DNA of 64,000 bases from CAZRRV01 sp964602735 (GTDB lineage: Bacteria > Bacillota > Clostridia > Oscillospirales > Acutalibacteraceae), in contig CAZRRV010000001.1 in assembly GCA_964602735.1 (NCBI GenBank), positions 108,574-172,573 of the forward strand. The letters are read 5' to 3'. A program made the position numbers and the translations under genes. Within the stretch, counting starts at the first letter, position 1; the number at the start of each line of letters is the position of its first letter. The notes beneath the pieces were generated by a model, which worked only from the letters and a program-made list of their open reading frames with translations, did not search any database and was not told the origin of the DNA. Of the stretch, positions 53,994 through 62,535 are shown piece by piece.

Positions 53994-54782
53994 CTATCCG
54001 TTCTCCGTACTCCTGACCATTTCCCACATAAAAATCGCGGCCGCCGCCGCGACGTTTAACGAATCGGCTTTTCCGCTCATAGGCAGTGTTAATTTACAAT
54101 CGCTTTCGTTTACCGTCTCGGCCGAAAGCCCGTTCGCCTCGTTCCCGACGACGACAACGCACGGCGAAGAAAAATCAACGCCGGACGGCGTCATCCCGCC
54201 GCGCGGAACCGCGGCGTAAATTTTAACCCCGGGCGCCTCCGTTTGAAACGCTTTAACATCACGGTAAAAATAAACCGGCAATCTTAACAGCGCCCCCATC
54301 GCGGCGCGCTGCGCCTTAGGCGAGTAGGGATCGCACCCTTTGCCGAAAAAAACGATTCCCGACAAGTTCATAGCTTCCGCAGTTCGTGCTACGGTTCCCA
54401 GATTGCCGGGATCGGCGATGTTTTCAAGCCCGATATATTTGCCGAAACGGTCAAACCCGCGCGGAGCCGGTTCGGATAATACGCAAAGTATTCCCTGCGG
54501 GGTTACGGTATCGGAAAGCTTCGCGGCGATGTCGGAAGAAACACATAGGCATTCTCGTGATTTTCCGGCAATTTCTTCAACCGTTCCCGGATTTTTCTTT
54601 TGAAATTCCGCGGTAAACAAAAATATTTCGGGGCGGAACCCACATTCCACCGCGTCGAGGCAGAGCCGCAATCCCTCGATTACGAACCGGCGGCTTTCAC
54701 GACGCGCCGCAGCCGATTTCCGCAATTCGGCGATTTGTTTTACCGCACCGTTTTCTTTGCTTGATACCGTTTTGAAAAACAT
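53994..54782 (-). CDS. SpoU/TrmH-family RNA 2'-O-methyltransferase
   Basis: This 262-aa SPOUT methyltransferase has an N-terminal substrate-binding domain (residues 1-95, with RRFVIEGLRLC) and a knotted catalytic domain with motif 1 LENIADPGNLGTVARTAEA, motif 2 VVVGNEANGLS and motif 3 LTLPMSGKADSLNVAAAAAI. The target RNA is not predictable; RlmB- and YsgA-like proteins share the pattern. I see no good ribosome site before the ATG, and a terminator ends 9 nt upstream. Confidence 0.9.
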   Translation of the reverse strand: MFFKTVSSKENGAVKQIAELRKSAAARRESRRFVIEGLRLCLDAVECGFRPEIFLFTAEFQKKNPGTVEEIAGKSRECLCVSSDIAAKLSDTVTPQGILCVLSEPAPRGFDRFGKYIGLENIADPGNLGTVARTAEAMNLSGIVFFGKGCDPYSPKAQRAAMGALLRLPVYFYRDVKAFQTEAPGVKIYAAVPRGGMTPSGVDFSSPCVVVVGNEANGLSAETVNESDCKLTLPMSGKADSLNVAAAAAIFMWEMVRSTENG

Positions 54783-54790
54783 AGGCGTTT

Positions 54791-54822
54791 ATAAAAAAGC
54801 ACCCGGGAACAATCTCGAGTGC
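54791..54822 (-). terminator. Terminator after rplT
   Basis: On the minus strand GCACTCG (54816-54822) pairs with CGGGTGC (54799-54805), one pair being G-T, followed by TTTTTTAT (54791-54798). It starts 6 nt after the rplT stop. Confidence 0.8.
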
Positions 54823-54828
54823 CCGGTT

Positions 54829-55185
54829 TTACCGTAAGGCGGCTTTAGCCGTTTCGGCAAGCGAAGCAAACGCCGCAGGATCTTTTACCGCAATCTCGGA
54901 CAGCATTTTCCTGTTCATTTCGATGCCGGATTTTTTTATCCCGTTCATAAAAGTGGAATAATTCATACCGCACCGTTTCGCAGCCGCCGAAATCCGGGTG
55001 ATCCACAGGCGTCTGAAATCGCGTTTTTTAAGTTTGCGGCCGATATAAGCATAATTGCCCGATTTCATTACCGCATTTTTCGCGGTTTTGAAAAGTTTCG
55101 ATTTTGCGCCGAAATAACCTTTCGCTAATTTTAATACTTTTTTCCTTCTCTTACGCGTGCTGAGCGCGCCCTTAACTCTTGCCAT
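54829..55185 (-). CDS. rplT: Ribosomal protein L20
   Basis: This 118-aa 50S protein has the standard sequence MARVKGALSTRKRRKKVLK with the basic N-terminal extension and the globular part ITRISAAAKRCGMNYSTFMNG. In Bacillota L20 also represses its own infC-rpmI-rplT operon by binding the leader RNA. Confidence 0.99.
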   Translation of the reverse strand: MARVKGALSTRKRRKKVLKLAKGYFGAKSKLFKTAKNAVMKSGNYAYIGRKLKKRDFRRLWITRISAAAKRCGMNYSTFMNGIKKSGIEMNRKMLSEIAVKDPAAFASLAETAKAALR

Positions 55186-55209
55186 TATATATGCCCTCCG
55201 ATTATACGA

Positions 55210-55407
55210 TTACTTGTAAGGAACCATTTTCTTAATCGCGGATACATTTGTGACATCCGCGACCACCGTCTTGCGAAGGTTCCTTTTCCGCTTTGTGGTT
55301 TTTTTATTGAGAATATGCGATTTGTACGCGTGGGCGCGCTTTACTTTCCCTGTTTTCGTAAGCTTAAACCGCTTTTTGGCGCCGCTGTGTGTTTTGATTT
55401 TCGGCAT
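55210..55407 (-). CDS. rpmI: Ribosomal protein L35
   Basis: This 65-aa basic 50S protein begins MPKIKTHSGAKKRFKLTKTG and ends in a MVPYK-type tail, typical of L35. It lies between infC and rplT. Confidence 0.99.
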   Translation of the reverse strand: MPKIKTHSGAKKRFKLTKTGKVKRAHAYKSHILNKKTTKRKRNLRKTVVADVTNVSAIKKMVPYK

Positions 55408-55429
55408 AAAAATTCCTCCTTAAATTTGC

Positions 55430-55948
55430 TTATTTGGCCGGCTTCGGGGCCAAAAACATTATCATATTGCGCCCCTCGGTTTTCGCGGGTTTTTCAATGA
55501 CCGCGGTTTCCGCGCAACTGTCGGCAAAACGACGCATTATCTCGTAGCCTATCTCGGTATGGCCGAGTTCTCTGCCCCGGAAACGGATCGAAACTTTAAC
55601 CTTGTTGCCGGCGGATATGAATTTTCTCGCATGACCCGCTTTCGTTTCGAAATCGTGAGTATCGATACCGACACCCAGGCGGATTTCTTTTACCTCGAAA
55701 GTCTTCTGATTTTTTCTGGCTTCTTTTTCGCGTTTTTCCTGTTCGAACCGATACTTTCCGTAATCCATAATCTTGCAGACCGGCGGGGTTGCCTGCGGCG
55801 CTATCATAACAAGATCGAGATCTTTTTCGTATGCCCTTTCAAGCGCTTCTTTCGACGACATCATTCCGAGCTGTGTTCCGTTCGTGTCGATAAGGCGCAC
55901 CTCGTCGGCACGGATTTCTTCGTTTACCGGCTGTTCTTTTCCGCTGAT
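55430..55948 (-). CDS. infC: Translation initiation factor IF-3 with ATC start codon
   Basis: This 172-aa factor checks start codon-anticodon pairing. The N domain has QPVNEEIRADEVRLIDTNG and the C domain has KVKVSIRFRGRELGHTEIGYEIM. No ATG, GTG or TTG precedes the conserved NEEIRADEV segment in frame; the first codon at a proper 7-nt distance from a strong GGAGGTG (55956-55962) is ATC at 55948. A rare start (AUU/AUC) is a known device by which IF-3 limits its own synthesis. A GTG at 55900 would remove the conserved N-terminal residues. Confidence 0.93.
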   Translation of the reverse strand: MSGKEQPVNEEIRADEVRLIDTNGTQLGMMSSKEALERAYEKDLDLVMIAPQATPPVCKIMDYGKYRFEQEKREKEARKNQKTFEVKEIRLGVGIDTHDFETKAGHARKFISAGNKVKVSIRFRGRELGHTEIGYEIMRRFADSCAETAVIEKPAKTEGRNMIMFLAPKPAK

Positions 55949-55971
55949 AGCGGGACACCTCCATACATAAA

Positions 55972-56100
55972 ACTAAAAAGATGCGAACGGCAATCCGCCG
56001 TTCACATTACTTACAAAGGGCAATAAGCCCTTTGGCAAACGCTGAACCTCAACAGACGGAACCTTGAGGTGAGAACGGCAATGTTCTGCTTCTTTTCACG
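55972..56100 (-). ncRNA. infC-rpmI-rplT leader RNA with terminator (L20 leader-like)
   Basis: The leader transcript can form three hairpins in order: ACCTCAA (56064-56070 with 56046-56052), CAAAGGGC (56027-56034 with 56014-56021), and GAACGGC (55997-56003 with 55985-55991). The last is followed by GCATCTTTTTAG and resembles a terminator 24 nt before the infC ribosome site. Position and organisation match autogenous L20-type attenuation in Bacillota. I have not matched the family consensus base by base. Confidence 0.65.
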
Positions 56101-56105
56101 ATTGT

Positions 56106-56133
56106 ATTATACCATTTTTTTCCGGAATGTCAA
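56106..56133 (-). promoter_or_regulatory. Promoter of the infC operon
   Basis: TTGACA (56128-56133), a 16-nt spacer with an extended TGG, and a perfect TATAAT (56106-56111) on the minus strand. It is one of the strongest-looking promoters in the window, as expected for ribosomal genes. Confidence 0.85.
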
Positions 56134-56352
56134 CAGAAAATTTCAAAAAATCATTACGGCACAACATCGCCGAACGGCCGCCGCGATATGAAAAACGCTT
56201 ATCCGCGCATTGGGACGGGAAAGCGGCGGCGCCGCCGCCGCAACATTGGTGCGGGGCTTCGGCAACACGGATGCTCCGGCCGATCATTCGCCGAAAAACC
56301 GACGCCGGACAGTAAAATTTACGGTAGACAGCGCACAATATACCGGCCGTTC
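56134..56352. other. Intergenic stretch between cca and the infC promoter
   Basis: No gene, tRNA or clear terminator is visible here. It contains a 16-bp perfect GC palindrome (56223-56238) without a T tract, so its role is open. Confidence 0.5.
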
Positions 56353-57723
56353 TCACCGTTTCGGCAATTCGCCTTTTCCCCTCGCCAGGGCAAGCGTTTG
56401 TTTAAGCGCGTCTTCTTTCGGTATTCCCGCCAGCCGCAATTTATGTGCAAAAGCCAAATATTCCGAAAAATTTTTTGACGGTTTTATTCCCGCCTCAATT
56501 AAATCGCGGCCCGTGACATACGGACGGCTCATATATTCTTTGTAAACGGCAAGACGCTCGGCAAGGAAGTCGTCGTAGGAAATATATTCGTGCGATGAGA
56601 TTTTACCCAGTCCGTCGGCCAGAGCAAGGTTAAGCAGGGCTTCCGGATCAAGCGACGCGTCGAACATTTTGTTTGTGCTTTTAACCGACGATTTATCGGC
56701 CGCGAGTTTATTCGGCATCATATGCTGCTCGCACAGGTTTACTACATATCGGATAAGCGCTTTTTCCGCGGTAAGCCGTTTCATAAACGAAATTACGAGA
56801 GGTATTCCTTCGATTTCGTGGCCGTAAGCGTGCAACCCGCCGTTTACGGTAGAGGTGCAAACGGCTTTGCCGAAATCGTGCGCCACGGCGGCGAGCATAA
56901 ATCCGAACGGATTCTTCGCCTGTTCGCGATATTGCGCGGCTACATCGACAACCATCAGGGTGTGCGTCCAAACATCGCCCTCGGCGTGGTATTCGGGATT
57001 CTGACCTACGCCGATCGTCTGTTCAAGTTCGGGGAACCATACCGATAACTGATGCATTTCACGCAGAACCGTAAAAAAAACCGACGGCTTCCCCGATTTC
57101 AAAAGCGCTTTTTTAAGTTCCCCCTCTACCCTTTCTTTCGATAAAAACGATAAATCCGCATTTTTGCAGAGTTCCGTCGTTTCGGCCGCAACCGTAAAGC
57201 CGAACCGCGCGGCAAACTGCGCGGCGCGCAGTACCCTCAACGGATCCTCCGCGAAGGTGCCGTCGTTTACATGGCGGATAATTCCTTTTTCTATATCCCC
57301 GGCTCCTCCGAAAGGGTCGATTATTTCACCGGTTAATATGTCTTCAAGAATCGCGTTTACCGTAAAATCGCGGCGCGACGCCGCTTTTTTTACGCCGATG
57401 AAAGGATCGACGCAAACATCGAAATCTTTATGCCCCGAACCTCTGTTCGTCTCTTTCCTCGGCATGGCTATATCCAGATCACAGCCTTTCAGGCGGTATA
57501 TTCCGAAACTTTCCCCCACCGACACTCGCTCGCCCAGATCGTCTAAAATTTCTTCAAGCTGCCGCGGGTATATTCCGTGAACCTCAATGTCGATATCTTT
57601 ATTTTCAATTCCGCGAAGTTTATCGCGAATGTAACCTCCAACATAATAAGCGACGCCGCCGTGTTCGCGCACGGCTTTCGCAATATTTTCGGCCATGGTC
57701 TTATTATCTTTCGTTTTTTTCAC
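56353..57723 (-). CDS. cca: CCA tRNA nucleotidyltransferase/poly(A) polymerase-family protein with HD domain
   Basis: This 456-aa protein has the class II nucleotidyltransferase head: YYVGGYIRDKLRG, then DIDIEVHG with the catalytic Asp pair, ASRRDFTVNAI and EDPLRVLRAAQFAARFGF. A central HD domain follows (HTLMVVD and AVAHDFGKA). It most likely adds or repairs the CCA end of tRNAs; the HD domain occurs in bacterial CCA enzymes with 2',3'-phosphatase activity. Poly(A) polymerase activity is the alternative. It has its own consensus promoter. Confidence 0.93.
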   Translation of the reverse strand: MKKTKDNKTMAENIAKAVREHGGVAYYVGGYIRDKLRGIENKDIDIEVHGIYPRQLEEILDDLGERVSVGESFGIYRLKGCDLDIAMPRKETNRGSGHKDFDVCVDPFIGVKKAASRRDFTVNAILEDILTGEIIDPFGGAGDIEKGIIRHVNDGTFAEDPLRVLRAAQFAARFGFTVAAETTELCKNADLSFLSKERVEGELKKALLKSGKPSVFFTVLREMHQLSVWFPELEQTIGVGQNPEYHAEGDVWTHTLMVVDVAAQYREQAKNPFGFMLAAVAHDFGKAVCTSTVNGGLHAYGHEIEGIPLVISFMKRLTAEKALIRYVVNLCEQHMMPNKLAADKSSVKSTNKMFDASLDPEALLNLALADGLGKISSHEYISYDDFLAERLAVYKEYMSRPYVTGRDLIEAGIKPSKNFSEYLAFAHKLRLAGIPKEDALKQTLALARGKGELPKR

Positions 57724-57800
57724 TCTCCCCCGCGTTTTACGGTAACATCGCCTTATAAATCACGGTTTTTGCAGCGATCCGCGTTACGCGATGCAACGAA

Positions 57801-57830
57801 ATTATACATCACGGTTTACGGATTTGTCAA
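57801..57830 (-). promoter_or_regulatory. Promoter of cca
   Basis: On the minus strand TTGACA (57825-57830), an 18-nt spacer and TATAAT (57801-57806). It lies 78 nt before the cca start and diverges from the promoter of the GmrSD-like gene. Confidence 0.8.
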
Positions 57831-57878
57831 CCGTGTTGACCCCGATTTCAGTGTAGCAAAAAAATCCGTAATTTTTTC

Positions 57879-57904
57879 TTGACAATACGGGGGGGGGGTA
57901 TAAT
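57879..57904 (+). promoter_or_regulatory. Promoter of the GmrSD-like gene with a poly-G spacer
   Basis: A perfect TTGACA (57879-57884) and a perfect TATAAT (57899-57904) are separated by only 14 nt, of which ten are G. The best spacing is about 17, so this allele should be weak or off unless a shifted -35 such as TTCTTG (57877-57882, spacer 16) is used. Change in the G-run length would move the spacing. This is the signature of a slipped-strand phase-variable promoter. Confidence 0.75.
57889..57898. repeat. Homopolymer G10 tract
   Basis: Ten consecutive G, the longest G or C run I noticed in the window, placed exactly between -35 and -10 boxes. Runs of this length are prone to length change during replication. 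Confidence 0.9.
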
Positions 57905-57957
57905 AAAATATACCGTGAAAATACGGACAAATAAAATAAATTCGGAGGCAGATTGTA

Positions 57958-59844
57958 ATGAGCAAGAATATCGAACCGAAACTGAAAAAAATCGGAGAAT
58001 ACCTTACCCTTGAAGGCAGCGCGAAATTCTTTATACCGGCATATCAGCGCTCTTATTCTTGGACCACGGAAAATTGCGAAAAGTTATGGCAGGATATAAT
58101 CGAATACAGTGAAAGCCTCGACGGAGACGTGGAAAAAGATCCTTATTTTTTCGGCACCGTAATAATCAATTGTGAAGAATCCGATAAGAAACTTGTGATT
58201 ATCGACGGACAACAGCGAACCGTTACATTTCTGCTTTTGCTGAAAGCGATGCTGATAAATATTAACAACGCTATCAAAAGAACCGGGATCGACGCCGAAT
58301 CGATAAGCCTTAAATTGGGTCTGGTTGATAGGCGAAAGGTTATTATGCAAATTCTCTACAAAGCCGAAGCGGAAAATGTTACACTCGAGCCGGATGATAA
58401 AAAAGACGGTGAAATTTTCAGCAGACCGGTTAATGTTGAGAATCAAGCGTTAAACGAGCATTATAAAACCGAACTCGGTACTATTCTCCGATCAACGGAT
58501 TATGAAACCGCTGAGCGTAGTGTATATAAGGACGCATCCAAACGAACCGACAAAAACAGATTTACAAACTTCTTCAAAAATTTCAAGTTTTTTTATGAAA
58601 AGCTAAAAGATCTGGGAGATTCCGAATTAAACAAGATCACGAAAGTTTTTACCTCCAAATGTGAGTTAATCGAAATCAGAAGCTGGCAGGTGGAACAGGC
58701 GATCGCAATGTTTAACACCCTCAATTCCGACGGAATGCCGCTCCGGGATTCGGACATTATATTCTCGAAAATGTACGCGGCGGCTGATAAAAAAGGCGAT
58801 GACGCAAAAAATGAATTTTCGGAATTGTGGAACGAGTTAAACGACAATCTAGACAACCTGAATAAAAACATGAACATCGGCAAAGACGCGATACTTATGC
58901 AATATATGTACTGTCTGCGCACGCTGAACAGAGAAACCGTTACAGCAAGCGGCACAACGGATGTTACCACACCGGGCTTAAGAAGGTACTTCACAACAAC
59001 CGGATACGGCAGCAAAGCAGTATCGGATCCGATCCCCATGTGCGGCGACATGATAAAAATCGCAAAAGTATGGACATTCGTTTCGGATGTGCCTTTAATG
59101 AAAGTTTTGCTTAAATTCAACGACAACGCAAAGCTCTTCCTCGGAAGTTATTTTTACAGGTTTGACGATAACAACATTCCGAAAGAAGAACTGACCGCGG
59201 TGCTGGAATGCGTACTGCGTCTGTTCGCCCTGCTGGAAATAAGCGATTTCGGGTATTCGAGCAAACCATTTAAGACCTTTATGTTCGGAGAAGAACTGAA
59301 GTTCATCGATAAAAGCGTCACCGCCGGCGAAATAGAGAAGGATTTTGACGACCATATCAATTACTACTGGAAAAGAGAAGATGTCAAGAGCAGGTTGGAG
59401 GAATACGGCGGCAACTCTCTGGTTTATCTGAACGAATATCTGTTCGCCAAAGAATGCGGCGCGGATTTTGCGCTCGACGACGGCAATGATATCGAACACA
59501 TAATGCCCGGAAGCGGTAAAAATCTTCAGGCGATAAGAGCGGACGCCGGGATTAAAGATGAAGATGAATTCGAATCGACAGTAAACAGGCTCGGCAACAA
59601 AATCGTTCTCGAAACGAATATAAACCGCAGCATCGGCAACGAATGGTTCAGAACAAAAGTTTCAACTAAAATCGAAAACAAAACAGGATATATCGACAGT
59701 AAATATCCCCTGGCGCGTGCATTGGTTGAAAAATACCGCTGCTGCGATAAACCCGAATGGGGGAAAGACGATATTATGCGCGCCACCGGCAAAGCAGCCG
59801 ACAGAATCGTAAAATTCATCTTTAACGACAACCTGCCGGAATAA
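57958..59844 (+). CDS. DUF262/DUF1524 protein (GmrSD-like type IV restriction/defence nuclease)
   Basis: This 628-aa single-chain protein combines a DUF262 nucleotide-binding domain with a DUF1524 HNH-type nuclease domain. DUF262 motifs are IPAYQRSYSW (26-35), YFFGTVII, IIDGQQRT (81-88) and FNTLNSDGMPLRDSD (252-266). The nuclease part has DIEHIMPG (511-518, with the HNH His514), RLGNKIVLE (544-552) and a later N-R...K..Y.DSKYP pattern. GmrSD and relatives cut modified phage DNA, powered by nucleotide hydrolysis in the DUF262 part. The gene stands alone between two housekeeping regions with its own promoter and terminator, suggesting a single-gene defence unit. The modification recognised is unknown. 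Confidence 0.92.
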   Translation: MSKNIEPKLKKIGEYLTLEGSAKFFIPAYQRSYSWTTENCEKLWQDIIEYSESLDGDVEKDPYFFGTVIINCEESDKKLVIIDGQQRTVTFLLLLKAMLININNAIKRTGIDAESISLKLGLVDRRKVIMQILYKAEAENVTLEPDDKKDGEIFSRPVNVENQALNEHYKTELGTILRSTDYETAERSVYKDASKRTDKNRFTNFFKNFKFFYEKLKDLGDSELNKITKVFTSKCELIEIRSWQVEQAIAMFNTLNSDGMPLRDSDIIFSKMYAAADKKGDDAKNEFSELWNELNDNLDNLNKNMNIGKDAILMQYMYCLRTLNRETVTASGTTDVTTPGLRRYFTTTGYGSKAVSDPIPMCGDMIKIAKVWTFVSDVPLMKVLLKFNDNAKLFLGSYFYRFDDNNIPKEELTAVLECVLRLFALLEISDFGYSSKPFKTFMFGEELKFIDKSVTAGEIEKDFDDHINYYWKREDVKSRLEEYGGNSLVYLNEYLFAKECGADFALDDGNDIEHIMPGSGKNLQAIRADAGIKDEDEFESTVNRLGNKIVLETNINRSIGNEWFRTKVSTKIENKTGYIDSKYPLARALVEKYRCCDKPEWGKDDIMRATGKAADRIVKFIFNDNLPE

Positions 59845-59890
59845 TTTTCGCCGGCAACGCAATCCTGAATTTTTTCAGCCGCACACAACA

Positions 59891-59922
59891 CCCGCCGGAG
59901 TAAAATCCGGCGGGCGTTTTCT
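59891..59922 (+). terminator. Terminator of the GmrSD-like gene
   Basis: The 9-bp stem CCCGCCGGA (59891-59899) pairs with 59906-59914 around a 6-nt loop and is followed by CGTTTTCT. It lies 47 nt after the stop. Confidence 0.9.
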
Positions 59923-59951
59923 CCGCGGGGTTTATAAAAAAATATTATTTA

Positions 59952-61091
59952 CTATCTGAGAAACACAAGATTCGTATCGTTTACAATCCCGTCAATACCG
60001 TAAAGGAACAGGACGCGGTCGATGCCTTCGGATCTTATTAAAGAGCTTACAGGCTGTTTATAATATCTCGGGTCAACCATAATGATTTTGCCGAAATTTC
60101 CGCTTAAAAAGGGTGCCGCGCAGTGCGCAAACGAGTCTTTTACGATAAGCAGGCTCCGCTCCCCCGCCCCGGGGTTTGAAATTTTAACAAGACCGTGATT
60201 CCCGTTTAGGAAAACGGAGTATTTGTCGGCGCCGTTTAACTGTTCGGTGAAAAACATACCCGTGTGTTCCGTGGCTTTTGCTCCGTCATAAATTTCAACC
60301 GTAACATCGCCGTCAAACGGCGGGCGCCAAACCTCAATGACATCGGGTTTTTCGCTCCACAACGCCGCACGTGAATAAACGGTTCCGTAAAACCCGTCGC
60401 GGCGCTCGATAATGTATTCGCTTTCGGGCAGCGGCTCAACTCCGATTGCTCCGCAATAAATTTTGTATGTTTCGTAAGCGCCTCGGCTGGTATAATGATG
60501 ATCGGTTTTATAAAACAGCCGGTACGAATTGCCGAGCGACTCGAAAGGCTTTAACAGATCGATATACCGCACGTCGGCAGACAATCCGTCTTCCACTGTG
60601 CGCAGAATTTCAGCATCGCGAAAAGTTCTGTGGTTGAGGGGGAGTTTGTCTCCGTATATATATCCCGTTGACGGCACGACGGTTAAATCGACGGGGACGG
60701 GTTTTATCAGTTTGGCGAAAGCATTTATCCGCGCCGTATTTGCCACCGTATTTTTACCGTTCGGTTTAACGGGAGCGTTTATGAGATAGCCGTCTTTTCC
60801 TTTATATACTCCGTTTACGCCGTTTCGGCCGCTGTATAAATCGAATTTCGCATTCACCCCGATAAAGAAACGCCTCGCGGGAAAATGATCGGACAGATAG
60901 GCTTCGGCTTCTTCGGAAAATTTACCGTTCAGCACCGCCGACGGAGTTGCTTTCGGCGGCGCGGCAAGTGTTTTCTTCTCTAATTCCGATACTTTCTTTT
61001 TCGGCAATATTATAAACAACGCGGAAAAAACAAAAACAAATCCGCAGAACAGCGCGACAAAAAGAAAATCGGATTTCCTCTTTTTGTTCAT
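59952..61091 (-). CDS. DHHW/AlgJ-like SGNH-type surface acylation protein
   Basis: This 379-aa protein has an N-terminal membrane anchor (residues 8-30) and an extracytoplasmic domain with the family hallmark YKTDHHYTSRGAYE (Asp-His-His) and a VKDSFAHCAAPFL segment with the likely catalytic Ser. DHHW/AlgJ-type proteins work with MBOAT acyltransferases in moving acyl (often acetyl) groups onto surface polysaccharides. It follows the MBOAT gene by 13 nt. Confidence 0.9.
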   Translation of the reverse strand: MNKKRKSDFLFVALFCGFVFVFSALFIILPKKKVSELEKKTLAAPPKATPSAVLNGKFSEEAEAYLSDHFPARRFFIGVNAKFDLYSGRNGVNGVYKGKDGYLINAPVKPNGKNTVANTARINAFAKLIKPVPVDLTVVPSTGYIYGDKLPLNHRTFRDAEILRTVEDGLSADVRYIDLLKPFESLGNSYRLFYKTDHHYTSRGAYETYKIYCGAIGVEPLPESEYIIERRDGFYGTVYSRAALWSEKPDVIEVWRPPFDGDVTVEIYDGAKATEHTGMFFTEQLNGADKYSVFLNGNHGLVKISNPGAGERSLLIVKDSFAHCAAPFLSGNFGKIIMVDPRYYKQPVSSLIRSEGIDRVLFLYGIDGIVNDTNLVFLR

Positions 61092-61104
61092 TTTCTATCC
61101 TCCG

Positions 61105-62502
61105 TTAAAAGCGGAAATACAGAAACGGATTATATCCCGATCCGACCATATTGGCGGTGCAAATAAACAAAAGCACTGCGCAACCCGCCAGTTCGGGGAT
61201 AAAAGCGTAACGCTTTGTTTTTATTTTATCGTAGATATTATGCCCCAGAGGAGTGGCGGCAACAACGCCGACTGCCATAAGCGGAAGATAATTCAATATA
61301 AGGCTTAACGCGTCGTGCGAAGCAAAACCCGCCGAGTTTGAAAAAACCGAAATAAAATATCTTCCCGCCTCGGGGAGATCGTCCGTTGAAAAAATCAAAA
61401 ACCCGAATATTATTACAGCAAGCGAATATATATTCCCCACAAATCCGGGAGCTTTCTGTAAGAATTTAAGAAGGAAAAGCTTCTCGATAATCAAAATCAA
61501 GCCGAAATACAAACCCCAGACAATAAAGTTCATGCTCGCGCCGTGCCAAAGCCCGGTAAGAAACCATACAATCAGCAGATTTAATATCTGCCTGCGGAGG
61601 CCTTTGCGGTTGCCTCCCAGCGGAATATAAACATATTCGCGGAACCAGGATGAAAGCGAAATGTGCCAGCGGCGCCAAAATTCGGTTATGGTTCCCGAAA
61701 TATAGGGATAATTAAAATTCGCGGGGAACTCAAAGCCGAACATCCGCCCGAGCCCTGTCGCCATATCGGAATAACCGTCGAAATCGAAATAAATCTGCAG
61801 TGTGAAAGCCACCATCCCCATAAAGCAACCAAATGTTCCGTTCTGCGAAGGCGTGGCCCGGAGCTCTTCCCACAGCGCGCCCATGGGGTTTGCCAGCAAC
61901 AGTTTTTTCGAGAGCCCGATTACGAATATTTTTACTCCCGCCGCGAAACAGTCGATACTTTCGCGCCGGGAAGTCAGTTGTTCCGCAATATCGGAATACC
62001 TCACAATCGGGCCAGCGATAAGCTGAGGAAAAAGTGTAACATAACAGGCGAAATTTATAAAATTTTTCTGAGCCGTGACTTTGCCGCGATAAACATCGAT
62101 AAAATAAGACATTATTTGAAAAGTATAAAACGAAATGCCTATCGGAAGCACGATCTTTGGAACATCTATCCACGAAAAAGCGGGAATCGACTTTATCGTT
62201 TCGAGCAGGAAAGCGGCATACTTAAAATAACCGAGCAAAAGCAGAGAAACGACGCAGGCAGAAATCAGCCAAAATTTTTTCGCGCGGGGTTTGTCCGCGC
62301 AACGGTCTATCATCAATCCGTGCAGCCAGCCCGAGAGGGTGGCAAAAAGCATTACCAGAATATATTTCGGCTCTCCCCAGGCGTAAAAAACAATATTTAC
62401 AAAAAACAACACCCAGTTGCGAAACCGCCCGGGGCAGATATAATACAACAGAAGCACAGCGGGCAGAAATATAAACAGAAACATTAGCCCGGAAAAGACC
62501 AA
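61105..62502 (-). CDS. MBOAT-family O-acyltransferase (AlgI-like)
   Basis: This 465-aa polytopic protein has the AlgI/DltB pattern: LPIGISFYTFQIMSYFIDVYRG, a PQLIAGPIVRY segment, FYFDFDGYSDMATGLGRMFGF-like region, NFNYPYISGTITEFWRRWHISLSSWFREYVYIPLGG-type core and the catalytic His in LTGLWHGASMNF. It would carry acyl groups across the membrane to a cell-surface glycan. Neighbours are a DHHW protein, a DUF4358 lipoprotein and an SGNH hydrolase, a set recurrent in Clostridia. Confidence 0.95.
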   Translation of the reverse strand: MVFSGLMFLFIFLPAVLLLYYICPGRFRNWVLFFVNIVFYAWGEPKYILVMLFATLSGWLHGLMIDRCADKPRAKKFWLISACVVSLLLLGYFKYAAFLLETIKSIPAFSWIDVPKIVLPIGISFYTFQIMSYFIDVYRGKVTAQKNFINFACYVTLFPQLIAGPIVRYSDIAEQLTSRRESIDCFAAGVKIFVIGLSKKLLLANPMGALWEELRATPSQNGTFGCFMGMVAFTLQIYFDFDGYSDMATGLGRMFGFEFPANFNYPYISGTITEFWRRWHISLSSWFREYVYIPLGGNRKGLRRQILNLLIVWFLTGLWHGASMNFIVWGLYFGLILIIEKLFLLKFLQKAPGFVGNIYSLAVIIFGFLIFSTDDLPEAGRYFISVFSNSAGFASHDALSLILNYLPLMAVGVVAATPLGHNIYDKIKTKRYAFIPELAGCAVLLFICTANMVGSGYNPFLYFRF

Positions 62503-62535
62503 ACAGAGCCACCCTCTCTTTAAGCGCCTTTCGGG

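Noticed and set aside
56223..56238. 16-bp GC palindrome as a terminator of cca
   Set aside because: There is no T tract on either strand and it lies over 110 nt from the cca stop.
61663..62487. 274-codon plus-strand frame opposite the MBOAT gene
   Set aside because: It is antisense to a membrane protein, very rich in charged residues as expected for such a shadow, and has no motifs.
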